DNA of 64,000 bases from Devosia ureilytica (GTDB taxonomy: Bacteria; Pseudomonadota; Alphaproteobacteria; Rhizobiales; Devosiaceae). Position 1 is the first letter of the stretch. Each line of letters begins with the position of its first letter. Positions 54,950 through 63,961 of this stretch are shown piece by piece. The stretch is from contig NZ_JAMZCU010000005.1 of assembly GCF_024273195.1 (NCBI RefSeq), positions 293,137 through 357,136 of the forward strand. Direction: 5' to 3'. The position numbers and the translations under genes are program-made. Below the pieces are notes generated by a model that saw nothing but the letters and a program-made list of their open reading frames with translations, did no database searches and was not told where the DNA came from.

Positions 54950-56017
54950 ATGGTACAGACGATCAACGCGGTGACCCCGCTTGCCGAGGCCCGCGCCATC
55001 CTGGCCGACAGTTTCGATCTCAAGTTTTCCAAGGCGGTGGAGCGTGCCACCGACAAGGTCTTTGATCGGGTCAAGGACAAGATTCCCCAGATCGAATGGC
55101 CCTTCTATGCGCCGCTGATTTTCCAGATCAACCGGCTCAAGGCGGAAAAGGACGCGGTCATCCTCGCCCACAATTATCAGACACCGCAGATTTATCACGG
55201 GGTCGCTGATGTGGTGGGCGACAGCCTGCAACTGGCCATTGAGGCCACGCGGGTCAAGCAATCGGTCATCGTCCAGTGTGGCGTCCATTTCATGGCCGAG
55301 ACCTCAAAGCTGCTGAACCCCGACAAGACCGTCCTCATCCCCGACAGCCGCGCCGGCTGTTCGCTGTCCGAAAGCATCACCGCCGAGGATATCCTGGCCA
55401 TGCGTGCCAAATATCCCGGCGTGCCGGTCGTCACCTATGTGAACACCTCGGCTGCGGTGAAGGCCGTCACCGACGTTTGCTGCACCTCGTCCAACGCGCT
55501 CGACATCGTCAATCGCGTCGAAGGCGACAGCGTCATCATGATCCCCGATCAATATCTGGCGCAGAACACCGCCAAGAAGACGCACAAGAAGGTCATCACC
55601 TGGGCCGGCGCCTGCGAGGTCCACGAAACCTTCACCGCCGAAGACATTTCCGAGCTGCGCCACGCCTATCCGACGGCCAAGATCATCGCCCATCCCGAAT
55701 GCCCGCCCGAGGTCATCGACGCCGTCGATTTTGCCGGCTCCACCGCCGCCATGATCGACTGGGTCAAGACCAACAAGCCGCCGCGTGTGGTGATGGTCAC
55801 CGAATGCTCGATGTCGGACAATGTCGCCTCCGAAACCACCGGCGTCGACTTCCTGCGCGGCTGCAACATCTGCCCGCACATGAAGCGCATCAATCTCGAA
55901 AACGTCCTCTGGTCGCTGCACACCATGACCGAGGAAGTCACCATCCCCGCCGATATCATTGCCCCCGCCCGCCTCGCGGTCGAACGCATGATCGAATTAA
56001 GCCGCAAGGGCGACTAG
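54950..56017 (+). CDS. nadA: Quinolinate synthase
   Basis: A 355-residue 4Fe-4S enzyme that condenses iminoaspartate with dihydroxyacetone phosphate. VILAHNYQTPQIYHGVADVV, the cluster cysteines in IVQCGVHFMAE, CCTSSNA and LRGCNICPHMK, and VVTYVNTSAAVKA are diagnostic. It is divergent from eda. The substrate comes from NadB, encoded 16 kb away. The TAG stop lies in the first bases of repeat copy C. Confidence 0.97.
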   Translation: MVQTINAVTPLAEARAILADSFDLKFSKAVERATDKVFDRVKDKIPQIEWPFYAPLIFQINRLKAEKDAVILAHNYQTPQIYHGVADVVGDSLQLAIEATRVKQSVIVQCGVHFMAETSKLLNPDKTVLIPDSRAGCSLSESITAEDILAMRAKYPGVPVVTYVNTSAAVKAVTDVCCTSSNALDIVNRVEGDSVIMIPDQYLAQNTAKKTHKKVITWAGACEVHETFTAEDISELRHAYPTAKIIAHPECPPEVIDAVDFAGSTAAMIDWVKTNKPPRVVMVTECSMSDNVASETTGVDFLRGCNICPHMKRINLENVLWSLHTMTEEVTIPADIIAPARLAVERMIELSRKGD

Positions 56018-56278
56018 ACCGTTTCACGTTTAGCTGAACGCGCTGCCCTTTTTCCTCCCTCCCCCTAGCGACGCTAGGCCGACAGGCCCAGGCAAAGCTG
56101 GGGTGGGGGTGACGCGACCTCCAAAGACACCGAGCCAGTGTACATGCCGACACCCCCACCCTCGGTCCTTCTCTCCTCAAACCTCTCCACCGGAGAGGTT
56201 TGCCCTTCGGGAAGGGTCGAAGCCCACAAGGGGGAGGGAGGCGATGGAACCGCGTCAGCCTGAGTGTGAAATGATCTA
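56014..56278. repeat. Mosaic intergenic repeat, full copy C
   Basis: About 265 bases, same orientation and block order as copy A: CTAGACCGTTTCACG at the left and GAGTGTGAAATGATCTA at the right. It lacks the GGGGAGGGTAG part but has the CCTTCGGGAAGGGTCGAAGC block, which copy A lacks. It starts inside the nadA stop codon and ends 23 bases before the ridA stop. Confidence 0.88.
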
Positions 56279-56301
56279 ACCACTAGCAGGCACGATGCCC
56301 A

Positions 56302-56697
56302 TCACGGCCGCTTCACCACCAGATCAATCTCCACCAGCGCCCCCACGGCCAGCGCCGTCACCCCCACAGTGGTGCGGGCAGGCAGCTTTCCAGCTTCAAA
56401 ATAGGTCGGCCAGATAGCGTTGAACGCCGCATAGTCGCGCTCAAACTGAGTGAGATAGATCCGCGCCATGGCAACATGTTCGAGCCCCAGCCCGATTCCG
56501 TCCAGCACGATCTCAAGGTTTGCCATTACCCGCCGGGTCTGCGCTTCGATCCCTTCGGGCAGCGGCGCATCCGGCGCTTCGGGATCCGTCGGCATCTGCC
56601 CGGTGACGAACACAAAGCCATTGGTCTCCACCGCATGGCTGAAGGGCGCGACCGGACGGGGGCCGGATGAAATCATGTGATGGAGCAAGTCGCTCAT
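56302..56697 (-). CDS. RidA-family protein
   Basis: A 131-residue protein of the YjgF/YER057c/UK114 fold, usually trimeric. FSHAVETNGFVFVTGQMPTD, VMANLEIVLDGIGLGLEHVA, YFEAGKLPARTTVGVTALAV and the C-terminal VEIDLVVKRP match. The Arg in PARTTV is the one that binds 2-iminoacids in active RidA enamine/imine deaminases. GGAG lies 11 bases before ATG 56697. Subfamily activity could differ from RidA itself. Confidence 0.93.
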   Translation of the reverse strand: MSDLLHHMISSGPRPVAPFSHAVETNGFVFVTGQMPTDPEAPDAPLPEGIEAQTRRVMANLEIVLDGIGLGLEHVAMARIYLTQFERDYAAFNAIWPTYFEAGKLPARTTVGVTALAVGALVEIDLVVKRP

Positions 56698-56822
56698 GCC
56701 GGGATAGTCTCCAATAGAACCAGGCTCCAACCCACATGCCGCCGCGCGCCCTGTCAACCGCTCGTGAGCGGGCGCGAATGCGCTTGCCGGGCGCCCATTA
56801 TCGGGTCAGACTTGCTTTCGAG

Positions 56823-57392
56823 ATGCACAAATTGACTGCTCTGGTGATCGCTGCTCTGCTGCTGGCCGCTGTGCCCGCACCCATGGTTCTTGCACAGCCC
56901 TATACCCGCGGCGCGGCCCAGTCCGCCGAGCTCGACCGTCTCTTTGCCCAGCTGACGGCCGCCACCGATGAGCCTGCGGCCCGCGCCATTGCCGTCCAGA
57001 TATGGACCATCTGGACCCAGCCCGACGATCCCGTTATCGCCGCCCGCGTCGCCCAGATCATGAGCGCTGGGGGATTGTCCGGCCCGGCCAGCCAATTGCC
57101 GCTGATCGACGCATTGATCGAGGATTTCCCCGACTATGCCGAAGGCTGGAACCTCCGGGCCACCGCACAGTTCCTCAATGGTGCCTATGAAGAGTCACTG
57201 GCCGACATCGAACAAACGCTCCTGCGCGAGCCACGCCATTTTGGCGCCATGGCCGGGCGGGCGCTGATCCTGCACACGCAAGGCAAACGGGAAGAGGCGC
57301 TCGAGGCGATGAAGGAGGCTCTCAAGATCCATCCATTCCTGCCCGAACGCGCCCTCTTCCCCGAGCTGGTGCCGCCACCAATCCGCAGTTGA
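56823..57392 (+). CDS. Secreted TPR-repeat protein
   Basis: A 189-residue protein with a signal peptide (MHKLTALVIAALLLAAVPAP, cleavage near LAQPY). The C-terminal half has tandem tetratricopeptide repeats (AEGWNLRATAQFLNGAYEES, HFGAMAGRALILHTQGKREE, ALEAMKEALKIHPFLPE). Such small periplasmic TPR proteins are frequent in Hyphomicrobiales, and the function is unknown. It is followed 16 bases later by the acetyltransferase gene, probably in the same transcript. Confidence 0.86.
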   Translation: MHKLTALVIAALLLAAVPAPMVLAQPYTRGAAQSAELDRLFAQLTAATDEPAARAIAVQIWTIWTQPDDPVIAARVAQIMSAGGLSGPASQLPLIDALIEDFPDYAEGWNLRATAQFLNGAYEESLADIEQTLLREPRHFGAMAGRALILHTQGKREEALEAMKEALKIHPFLPERALFPELVPPPIRS

Positions 57393-57408
57393 ACGCCTAA
57401 GGAAATGC

Positions 57409-57711
57409 ATGACCATGGTCGAAGACGACTACAAGATCACCCGTGAGGAAGGTCCGACCCGTGGCCGCTATGTCATTCGCCTCGCCCCCGGCGCCGAGGC
57501 GGAAATGACCTATCGCAAGTCAGGCGACGGCCCCATGATCATCGACCACACCGGCGTGCCGCCGGCCTTTGAGGGCCGCGGCATTGCCCTGCAACTGGTC
57601 AAGGCCGCCATCGCCGACGCCCGCGCGCAAGGCTTCAAGATCACGCCGGTCTGCCCCTATGTCGTGGTGCAGTTCCGCCGCCACCCCGAGTGGAATGACC
57701 TGCTGGGCTAA
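57409..57711 (+). CDS. GNAT-family N-acetyltransferase (YjdJ/Gcn5-like mini form)
   Basis: A 100-residue single-domain protein. YVIRLAPGAEAEMTYRKSGD, HTGVPPAFEGRGIALQLVKA (acetyl-CoA pyrophosphate loop, FEGRGIA) and GFKITPVCPYVVVQFRRHPE define the small YjdJ-type GNAT group. AAGGAAAT precedes ATG 57409. The substrate is unknown. The gene ends 4 bases inside the convergent LprI/DUF3298 gene. Confidence 0.9.
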   Translation: MTMVEDDYKITREEGPTRGRYVIRLAPGAEAEMTYRKSGDGPMIIDHTGVPPAFEGRGIALQLVKAAIADARAQGFKITPVCPYVVVQFRRHPEWNDLLG

Positions 57712-58754
57712 TAGCCGTAGCGATATTTGTCGGCTGTCTCGGCCAGGATTGGGGCCAGCGCCTCCCAGCTCACCCGGGCCGTCGGCGCGCCATAGGCATA
57801 GGCCGAAATCTCGTAGGGCTGGAACTGGATCAGCAGGCCATAGGCATCGGAAAGATCCCAGCGCTCGGGGTCCGTAACCACTTCCGTCAGGTCGCCCAGA
57901 TCATCGGGCCAAAGCGCGTCGCCATGCTCGATCCTGGCCGCCTCCACCGCCAGCTCGAGCAGTTTCTTCTGCCAACCCTTTCCGGCAAAGATGTCCCGCG
58001 CCTCCAGCCAGCGGTCTTCCGCCTGCAGGTAATGCCGGAACGAGATGGAATAGTTTCCATGCGCCGCGCCGTGCCCATACCAATAGGTTTCAACCCGCAG
58101 GGTGGCGCGATTGCCCGACACGTCATCAAGGGTTATCGCGTAATTGGTGTCGCTGCTGTCGTCGCTCGACACCTCTTCGGATCCCTCCGCCGAAACGCCC
58201 GCCAGGTCATCCGCCTCGGCCCTCACGGCCGCATTGAATGCCGCGGCAAGGGCGTCATCGCCATCAATCTGCACAATGGACATTTCATGCTGGGCCACCG
58301 GCCAGTATGACTCTGGATTGTCCGCCTCATAGGGGTCAGGGCGGGCCGAATAGCGCCCGAGCGGATAGACCCTGATCCCGTTCAGCATCCGCGAGGTTTC
58401 CAGCGCCCGGCTCCGGCTGTTGAACAGGTCGACAAGGCACGATGTTCCGCGCGCATCATAGCGGCCACTGGACAGCGGCTCCGCCGTACGGGTGCAGGCG
58501 CGTCGCGCAAAGCCGAGCCAATCACGTTGGCTCGTCCGAATTGCGCCGAGTGCCTTTTCCGACAAGCCGCCAACGGCCGTCGCATAAGTCCGCGCCAACC
58601 GGTCATCGGCGGCCGACAGTTCTGGCGTGTCGCAGATCGCATGCTCGAACGGCGTGCCGGCCTTGGTGCAGTCAAAACTGGCGGCAAGGGCCGGCGAGCT
58701 GGCCGTCGCCATCCCACCCAGAAACAGCACCGCACCAAATATCAGTCGGATCAT
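57708..58754 (-). CDS. Secreted protein with LprI-like and DUF3298-like domains
   Basis: A 348-residue protein with a signal peptide (MIRLIFGAVLFLGGMATASS, cleavage near ALAASF). The N-terminal domain (about 25-115) has four cysteines and the pattern FDCTKAGTPFEHAICDTPEL...DDRLARTYA...QRDWLGFARRAC of the LprI/YecT lysozyme-inhibitor family. The C-terminal half (about 145-348) contains THYAITLDD-type strands and YWYGHGAAHGNYSISF, resembling DUF3298/RsiV-like domains, which also bind lysozyme. GGGGGTGGGCG precedes ATG 58754. A periplasmic muramidase-sensing or inhibiting role is inferred. Confidence 0.82.
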   Translation of the reverse strand: MIRLIFGAVLFLGGMATASSPALAASFDCTKAGTPFEHAICDTPELSAADDRLARTYATAVGGLSEKALGAIRTSQRDWLGFARRACTRTAEPLSSGRYDARGTSCLVDLFNSRSRALETSRMLNGIRVYPLGRYSARPDPYEADNPESYWPVAQHEMSIVQIDGDDALAAAFNAAVRAEADDLAGVSAEGSEEVSSDDSSDTNYAITLDDVSGNRATLRVETYWYGHGAAHGNYSISFRHYLQAEDRWLEARDIFAGKGWQKKLLELAVEAARIEHGDALWPDDLGDLTEVVTDPERWDLSDAYGLLIQFQPYEISAYAYGAPTARVSWEALAPILAETADKYRYGY

Positions 58755-58820
58755 CGCCCACCCCCAAAAAGCCTGTAACCCTGGGACGATAGCGCGCCGC
58801 AACCGGTCCGTCACCCGGCC

Positions 58821-60524
58821 TCAGTCCTTGGCATTGCGCGCGCTCACCATCAGGTCGGCGTCAAATACCACCACCATATTGCGCCCCTGCGACTTGGCCA
58901 TATAGAGCGCGGTGTCCGCCATATCGGTTGCGACGTCGAGGCTATCCCCCGCATCGGCAAGGCAGGCACCAACGCTCACTGACGTCACGATAGACCCGTC
59001 TTCTTTATCAAGACCAATCGGGCGCTCGTCGATTGCGGCCATGACCCGCGCTGCGATCGTGCGCAACTGCTCGGGCGTGCATTGGGGCAGGAGCACTATG
59101 AATTCGTCGCCGCCCCATCGCGCACACCGATCCCCGCTCCTGATGGCCGCGCTGATGCGGCGGGCCACTTCAAGCACCACGGCGTCGCCTGCGGCATGCC
59201 CATAGCGGTCGTTGATGGATTTGAACCGGTCGATATCGACCAGCAGCAGTCCATACCCCGCCGAAACCACCACCTCGGCATGCGCGGCGATAAAGCCGCG
59301 CCGGTTGAGAATGCCGGTCTGTCCATCCTTGAAGGCCAATTGCTCGAGTTCGCTGGTGCGCTCGCGCACCCGAGCCTCGAGCAGACGCGTATTGTCGTCA
59401 ACCGCCGCCGCCATTTCGGTGAACGAAGCGGCCAGCCGCCCGATTTCATCCTGTTGACCGCTGCCCATCCCGATGGCCGGTCTGTAATCGCCTTGGCGCG
59501 CGCTGCGCACCACGCCCTCCAGCGCCGCAACCCGGTCCAGCACCGCCCGCTTGAACACCAGCATCAGCAACACCGCGACCAGCACCATGACGGCCAGCAG
59601 CAACAGCCCGATGGGCAGGAATAGCCGCCGGTCGATGATCGCGTCGAGGTCCATCAGCGTGACATTGAACCACCCGAGCTTGTCGAGATAGCCGACGCCC
59701 ACCAGCGTCTGCTGGCCGCCAACCGAGACAAAGGCCGATCGTGCCAGCGCGCCGCCCGCGGCCACACTGGTCATCAATTGCTGCAAGGTTTCTTGGTCGG
59801 CCGGGGTATCGACCAGCGAATAGACCGTGCGCTTGTCGCGCATGTCCGAGGACAGGCTGGCCAGATTGACCAGGTTTTCGTCGCGATGCGCCTGCACCTG
59901 CCCCTGGCGGTCAACGAACATCGAGGTCACCCCGACCTGGGGGATATTGACCACTTCCTGGATGAACGCCGACAGATCAATGCCCGTGCCCAAAACACCG
60001 AGCACATGGCGCCCCTCGCGGATGACGCAGTTCATCCAGACCTTGGTCACCCGCAGATTGGCGTCGTTGTCGACATTGAGGTGGCACCCTTCGCCCAGCG
60101 CCTTGGTGGAAAAATACCAGGCGTCGCGGGGATTGCCGGGAGAGACGGCATAGCGCAGTTGATCCCCCGCATAGCCGTTTGCAGCGTCATTGAAATAATA
60201 ATTGCCGCTTTGGTCGATGACGAAGAAATAGGAATGATCGGCAAAGCTCTGCCGATAGTGCTCCAGCTCCGCGATACCGCGCTGCTTCAGCGCCAAATTG
60301 CTCTCATCGAGCGCCCAGTCGCGGATCGCCTGACTGCCCGCCAGCGTCTCGGCCAGCGACACCTCGCGCAGGAGCGCCTCAAGCCCACGGTGCCGGTCGT
60401 AGAGCACCTGCTTTTCAGCAAACAGCGTTCCAAGCTGGATGACGGTGGAATTGACCACCCAATTGAGCGCAACAAAAGCCGGCGCGGCCACGGCGGCAAA
60501 GCCGAGCAGCACAAACAGCAACAC
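58821..60524 (-). CDS. Membrane diguanylate cyclase with dCache-like sensor
   Basis: About 568 residues. An N-terminal transmembrane helix precedes a large periplasmic dCache-like sensor (about 30-280, with SYFFVIDQSGNYYFNDAANG and GTGIDLSAFIQEVV). A second helix, a HAMP-like linker, a short coiled coil and a GGDEF domain with intact RWGGDEFIV and the RxxD inhibitory site (RSGD) follow. It makes cyclic di-GMP. GTG 60524 is the first canonical start but has no usable Shine-Dalgarno. An ATT at 60569, in frame, has AGGAAGGG 6 bases upstream and gives a better N-terminus (ILKIGRRIADTLSLR). Confidence 0.92.
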   Translation of the reverse strand: MLLFVLLGFAAVAAPAFVALNWVVNSTVIQLGTLFAEKQVLYDRHRGLEALLREVSLAETLAGSQAIRDWALDESNLALKQRGIAELEHYRQSFADHSYFFVIDQSGNYYFNDAANGYAGDQLRYAVSPGNPRDAWYFSTKALGEGCHLNVDNDANLRVTKVWMNCVIREGRHVLGVLGTGIDLSAFIQEVVNIPQVGVTSMFVDRQGQVQAHRDENLVNLASLSSDMRDKRTVYSLVDTPADQETLQQLMTSVAAGGALARSAFVSVGGQQTLVGVGYLDKLGWFNVTLMDLDAIIDRRLFLPIGLLLLAVMVLVAVLLMLVFKRAVLDRVAALEGVVRSARQGDYRPAIGMGSGQQDEIGRLAASFTEMAAAVDDNTRLLEARVRERTSELEQLAFKDGQTGILNRRGFIAAHAEVVVSAGYGLLLVDIDRFKSINDRYGHAAGDAVVLEVARRISAAIRSGDRCARWGGDEFIVLLPQCTPEQLRTIAARVMAAIDERPIGLDKEDGSIVTSVSVGACLADAGDSLDVATDMADTALYMAKSQGRNMVVVFDADLMVSARNAKD

Positions 60525-60661
60525 CCTCAGGGACAGGGTATCGGCAATGCGACGACCAATCTTGAGAATGATCGACCCTTCCTCAACCAGCGCAAAGTCT
60601 GCTCCAACCCTGCCCGCTAACGCCTCAAGATCGTCTTAACGGATCCGCCGGTTTTTCGCCC

Positions 60662-61255
60662 TCACACGAACCGCTGCAAGGCCAGCAATTCTTCATTGCG
60701 CACCTCGTGGCCGCCCTCATGCCAGGCCAGTTCCGTCGTGGCGCCATGGGCCGTGAAATAATCCGCCAGCGCTTGCGTGGCCCCGGCCGGAGCAATCGGA
60801 TCACGCCGCCCCGCCGTGATCAGCACCTTGCGACCGGAAAAATCGGCAGTTGGCGGCGCAAACGGGATCAGCGGGTGCATCAGCATGGTCGCATCAAACA
60901 GCTCGGGCGCAGCAAACTGCACCGACGCCAGGATATTGGCGCCGTTGGAATAGCCCAGTCCCAGCACCCGCGCCGGCCTTTCGGCCCCGATCTGCTGGCG
61001 CACGAAGTCCGTCATCGCCTTGGTTCGTTGCGCCAGGTCGGCCATGTCGTAGACGCCCTCCCCCGTCCGCTTGAAATAGCGCAAGGCCCCATGCTCGCTG
61101 ACATCGCCCCGCGGTGCCACCCGCCGCGCGCCCGGCAGCAACTGACCGGCCAGATCGAAAAACTGGTTCTCGTCACCACCGGTGCCGTGGAAGAGAAAGA
61201 TCACCGCTGCGCTGGCATCGCCAAGCGGATCGGCGCGAAACTGATAATGGGACAT
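60662..61255 (-). CDS. Alpha/beta hydrolase (carboxylesterase/phospholipase type)
   Basis: A 197-residue serine hydrolase of the YpfH/carboxylesterase-2 group. VIFLFHGTGGDENQFFDLAG forms the oxyanion hole, GLGYSNGANILASVQFA carries the nucleophile Ser, TAGRRDPIAPAG the Asp and WHEGGHEVRNEEL the His. AAGGAG lies 9 bases before ATG 61255. It is small and cytosolic; acyl or aryl esters are typical substrates. It is divergent from sdaA. Confidence 0.92.
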   Translation of the reverse strand: MSHYQFRADPLGDASAAVIFLFHGTGGDENQFFDLAGQLLPGARRVAPRGDVSEHGALRYFKRTGEGVYDMADLAQRTKAMTDFVRQQIGAERPARVLGLGYSNGANILASVQFAAPELFDATMLMHPLIPFAPPTADFSGRKVLITAGRRDPIAPAGATQALADYFTAHGATTELAWHEGGHEVRNEELLALQRFV

Positions 61256-61394
61256 GGCGGAAACTCCTTTGCCCCGATATTGGCCGTTTGCCGCTTTAGG
61301 GCAACCGGCCGCCCACGCCACACACTGTTGCCCATTGCGAAACAGTGACCGCCACCCCCGATTGCGCAAAACCGGGTTCGGGTTAGTATGGCCC

Positions 61395-62789
61395 ATGTTT
61401 TTGTCCGTCTTTGACGTCTTCAAGATCGGCATCGGCCCGTCCAGTTCCCACACCATGGGACCGATGACGGCTGCCCGGCGCTTTCTCGATGATCTGGCCC
61501 GGGGCACCTGGCCACGCGCCGCCCGGGCCCGCCCTGCCGCCATCACGGCGAGCCTGCACGGCTCGCTCGCCTTTACCGGCATTGGCCATGGCAGCGACCG
61601 GGCGGTCATCCTCGGCCTTGCGGGCCAGGACCCGCAAACGGTCGACCCCGACGCCATGGACGCCATCATCACAAAGGTGCGCGAAACCGGCCATGTCACG
61701 CCGCCGGGCCACCCCGCCTATCGCTTCCGCCCGGCGGTTGACCTCGTGCTCGACAAGGCGACGCCCCTGCCCGGCCACCCCAATGGGTTGCAGTTCTGCG
61801 CCTATGACACCGACGGCCAATTGCTGCTCCGCCGCATCTATTATTCCATCGGCGGCGGCTTTGTCGTGACCGCCGAGGAGCTCGACGCCTTGCGCCATGC
61901 CTCGCCCGCCGACGCCGATGTGCCCTGGCCCTTCGCTGACGCCGCCGAAATGCTCGACATGGCCAAGCGCTCGGGCCTTTCCATTGCCGCCATGAAGCGC
62001 GCCAACGAGGAAGCAAGGCTGTCCCCGGCCCAGCTCAACCAAAAGCTCGACGCCATCTGGCAGGTCATGTCGGGCTGCATCGACCGCGGCCTCGAGCAGC
62101 GCGGCGAATTGCCCGGCGGCCTCAAGGTCAAGCGCCGCGCTGCCGCCATCCATGCCCAGCTGGCCGAAAAATGGCAGCGCAACGAGCTCGACCCCTTGAT
62201 GGCCAATGATTGGCTCTCGGTCTTCGCCATGGCCGTCAACGAGGAGAACGCCGCCGGCGGCCGTGTTGTCACCGCCCCCACCAATGGCGCCGCCGGAGTC
62301 ATCCCCGCCGTCATGCGCTATGCGATCCAGTTCAATGCCGGCACCGGCGACGCCGCCATCCGTGATTTCCTGCTGACCTCTGCCGCCATTGGCGGCATCA
62401 TCAAGCATCGCGCCTCGATTTCGGGAGCCGAAGTCGGCTGCCAGGGCGAGGTCGGCTCCGCCTCGGCCATGGCCGCCGCCGGCCTTTGCGCCATCATGGG
62501 CGGCACACCGGCCCAGGTGGAAAACGCCGCCGAAATCGCCCTCGAACACCATTTGGGCATGACCTGCGACCCGGTTGGCGGTCTGGTGCAGATCCCCTGC
62601 ATCGAGCGCAATGCCTTTGGCGCGGTCAAGGCCGTCACCGCCGCCTCCCTGGCATTGAAGGGCGACGGCACCCACGCCGTGCCGCTCGACGCCTGTATCG
62701 AAACCATGCGTCAGACCGGCCATGACATGAGCGAGAAATACAAGGAAACCAGCCTTGGCGGCCTCGCCGTCAATGTCGTGGCCTGCTGA
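61395..62789 (+). CDS. sdaA: L-serine ammonia-lyase, iron-sulfur dependent
   Basis: A 464-residue one-chain serine dehydratase converting L-serine to pyruvate and ammonia. The beta domain starts SVFDVFKIGIGPSSSHTMGP. The alpha domain has the cluster-binding cysteines in GAEVGCQGEVGSASAMAAAG and TCDPVGGLVQIPCIERNAFG, the C-terminal ETSLGGLAVNVVAC tail Cys, and NEENAAGGRVVTAPTNGAAG. The start at 61395 lacks a good Shine-Dalgarno. It has its own promoter in the divergent gap with the esterase gene. Confidence 0.96.
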   Translation: MFLSVFDVFKIGIGPSSSHTMGPMTAARRFLDDLARGTWPRAARARPAAITASLHGSLAFTGIGHGSDRAVILGLAGQDPQTVDPDAMDAIITKVRETGHVTPPGHPAYRFRPAVDLVLDKATPLPGHPNGLQFCAYDTDGQLLLRRIYYSIGGGFVVTAEELDALRHASPADADVPWPFADAAEMLDMAKRSGLSIAAMKRANEEARLSPAQLNQKLDAIWQVMSGCIDRGLEQRGELPGGLKVKRRAAAIHAQLAEKWQRNELDPLMANDWLSVFAMAVNEENAAGGRVVTAPTNGAAGVIPAVMRYAIQFNAGTGDAAIRDFLLTSAAIGGIIKHRASISGAEVGCQGEVGSASAMAAAGLCAIMGGTPAQVENAAEIALEHHLGMTCDPVGGLVQIPCIERNAFGAVKAVTAASLALKGDGTHAVPLDACIETMRQTGHDMSEKYKETSLGGLAVNVVAC

Positions 62790-62794
62790 TCAGC

Positions 62795-63763
62795 TCAGGC
62801 CCGATACCCCACATCGATCACCGCATGCCCCTCGCTCAAGCGCGAAACACAGGCGCACATCCGCTGCCCCTCGGCCTTTTCCTCATCGCTGAAGAAAACG
62901 TCACGATGGTCGAGCTGGCCATCCCGGTCCAGCACCCGCACCGCGCAAAGCCCGCACTCGCCTCGCCGGCAATCCGAGATCATCTCGACCCCTGCCGCGC
63001 TCAGCGCATCGAGCAGCGACTGGTCCGAGCGCACCGGCACCGTCACGCCCCGATTGAGCACTTCCACCGTGAACGGCTTTTCGGCGAACAGCCCGCTGTC
63101 CCCGAACACCTCATAGCGCAACCGGCTGACCGGGCGGCCGCTTTCGGCCCAGGCCCGCTTGGCCGCTTCAAGCATGCCGATAGGGCCACAGAGATAGCAT
63201 TCGGCATTGGCCGGCAGCGCCGCGAATTCAGCCTCCAGATCGACATGCTGGCCCTGCGCATTGTCGCGCAGGATCAAGCGATCTCCCAGCAGCGACTGCA
63301 ATTCCTCGGTAAAGGCCATCAGCCCGCGTGAGCGCGCGCCATAGACCAGCCGCACCGATGCGCCGCGCGCTGCCAGCGCCCGCGCCATGCCATAGATCGG
63401 GGTAATTCCGATGCCGCCCGCCAGCAGCAGATAATGCTCCGCCCGCCAGCTCAGCTCAAACCGGTTCTCCGGCAGCGTCAGCCGTACCGCATCGCCGGCT
63501 TCCAGCCCCCACATGTAGCGCGAGCCGCCCCGGCTTTGCGGATGGAGCTTCACCGCCACCGCAATCTGCCCGACCGGCGCCGGGATCACCGTATAGGTGC
63601 GCGTTGCCGCCTCACCCTCGATCTCCACCCGGAAATTGCTATGCGATCCGGGATCGAACCGCGGCACCGCGCCATCCACGGCAAAACTGATCTGGCGCAC
63701 GTCCTCGGCAATCTGCCGCACCTCGGCGACGCGCGCGTCCCGCCATTCCACCCGATTGCGCAT
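62795..63763 (-). CDS. Phthalate dioxygenase reductase-type flavo-iron-sulfur oxidoreductase
   Basis: This 322-residue protein has the order FMN domain, NAD domain, plant-type ferredoxin. ATRTYTVIPAPVG binds flavin (RxYS/T variant), YLLLAGGIGITPIYGMARAL and CYLCGPIGMLEA bind NAD(P)H, and the 2Fe-2S cysteines lie in CRRGECGLCAVRV and MCACVS. This matches class IA reductases of Rieske oxygenases such as vanillate O-demethylase (VanB). No oxygenase gene is in the window. GGAGAAG precedes ATG 63763; a TTG at 63778 is less likely. Confidence 0.93.
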   Translation of the reverse strand: MRNRVEWRDARVAEVRQIAEDVRQISFAVDGAVPRFDPGSHSNFRVEIEGEAATRTYTVIPAPVGQIAVAVKLHPQSRGGSRYMWGLEAGDAVRLTLPENRFELSWRAEHYLLLAGGIGITPIYGMARALAARGASVRLVYGARSRGLMAFTEELQSLLGDRLILRDNAQGQHVDLEAEFAALPANAECYLCGPIGMLEAAKRAWAESGRPVSRLRYEVFGDSGLFAEKPFTVEVLNRGVTVPVRSDQSLLDALSAAGVEMISDCRRGECGLCAVRVLDRDGQLDHRDVFFSDEEKAEGQRMCACVSRLSEGHAVIDVGYRA

Positions 63764-63785
63764 GTTCTTCTTCTCCAAATCATCC

Positions 63786-63925
63786 CGGCCGGCTCAGGGG
63801 CACTGGCGCCAGTGTTCATCGTCTCCCTCCCCCTTGTGGGCTTCGACCCGTCCCGAAGGGCAAACCTCTCCGGTGGAGAGGTTTGAGGAGAGAGGGACCA
63901 AGGGTGGGGGTGCTTCGGACGCCCA
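63786..63925. repeat. Mosaic intergenic repeat, partial copy
   Basis: Contains GTTCATCGTCTCCCTCCCCC, the CTTCGACCCGTCCCGAAGGG block, AAACCTCTCCGGTGGAGAGG and GGACCAAGGGTGGGGGT, matching segments of copy B in the same orientation. The left part resembles the fragment at about 4508. Confidence 0.75.
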
Positions 63926-63961
63926 CCACCGAGGATGGTGCAGACCGGTCCAGCCGGGCGA

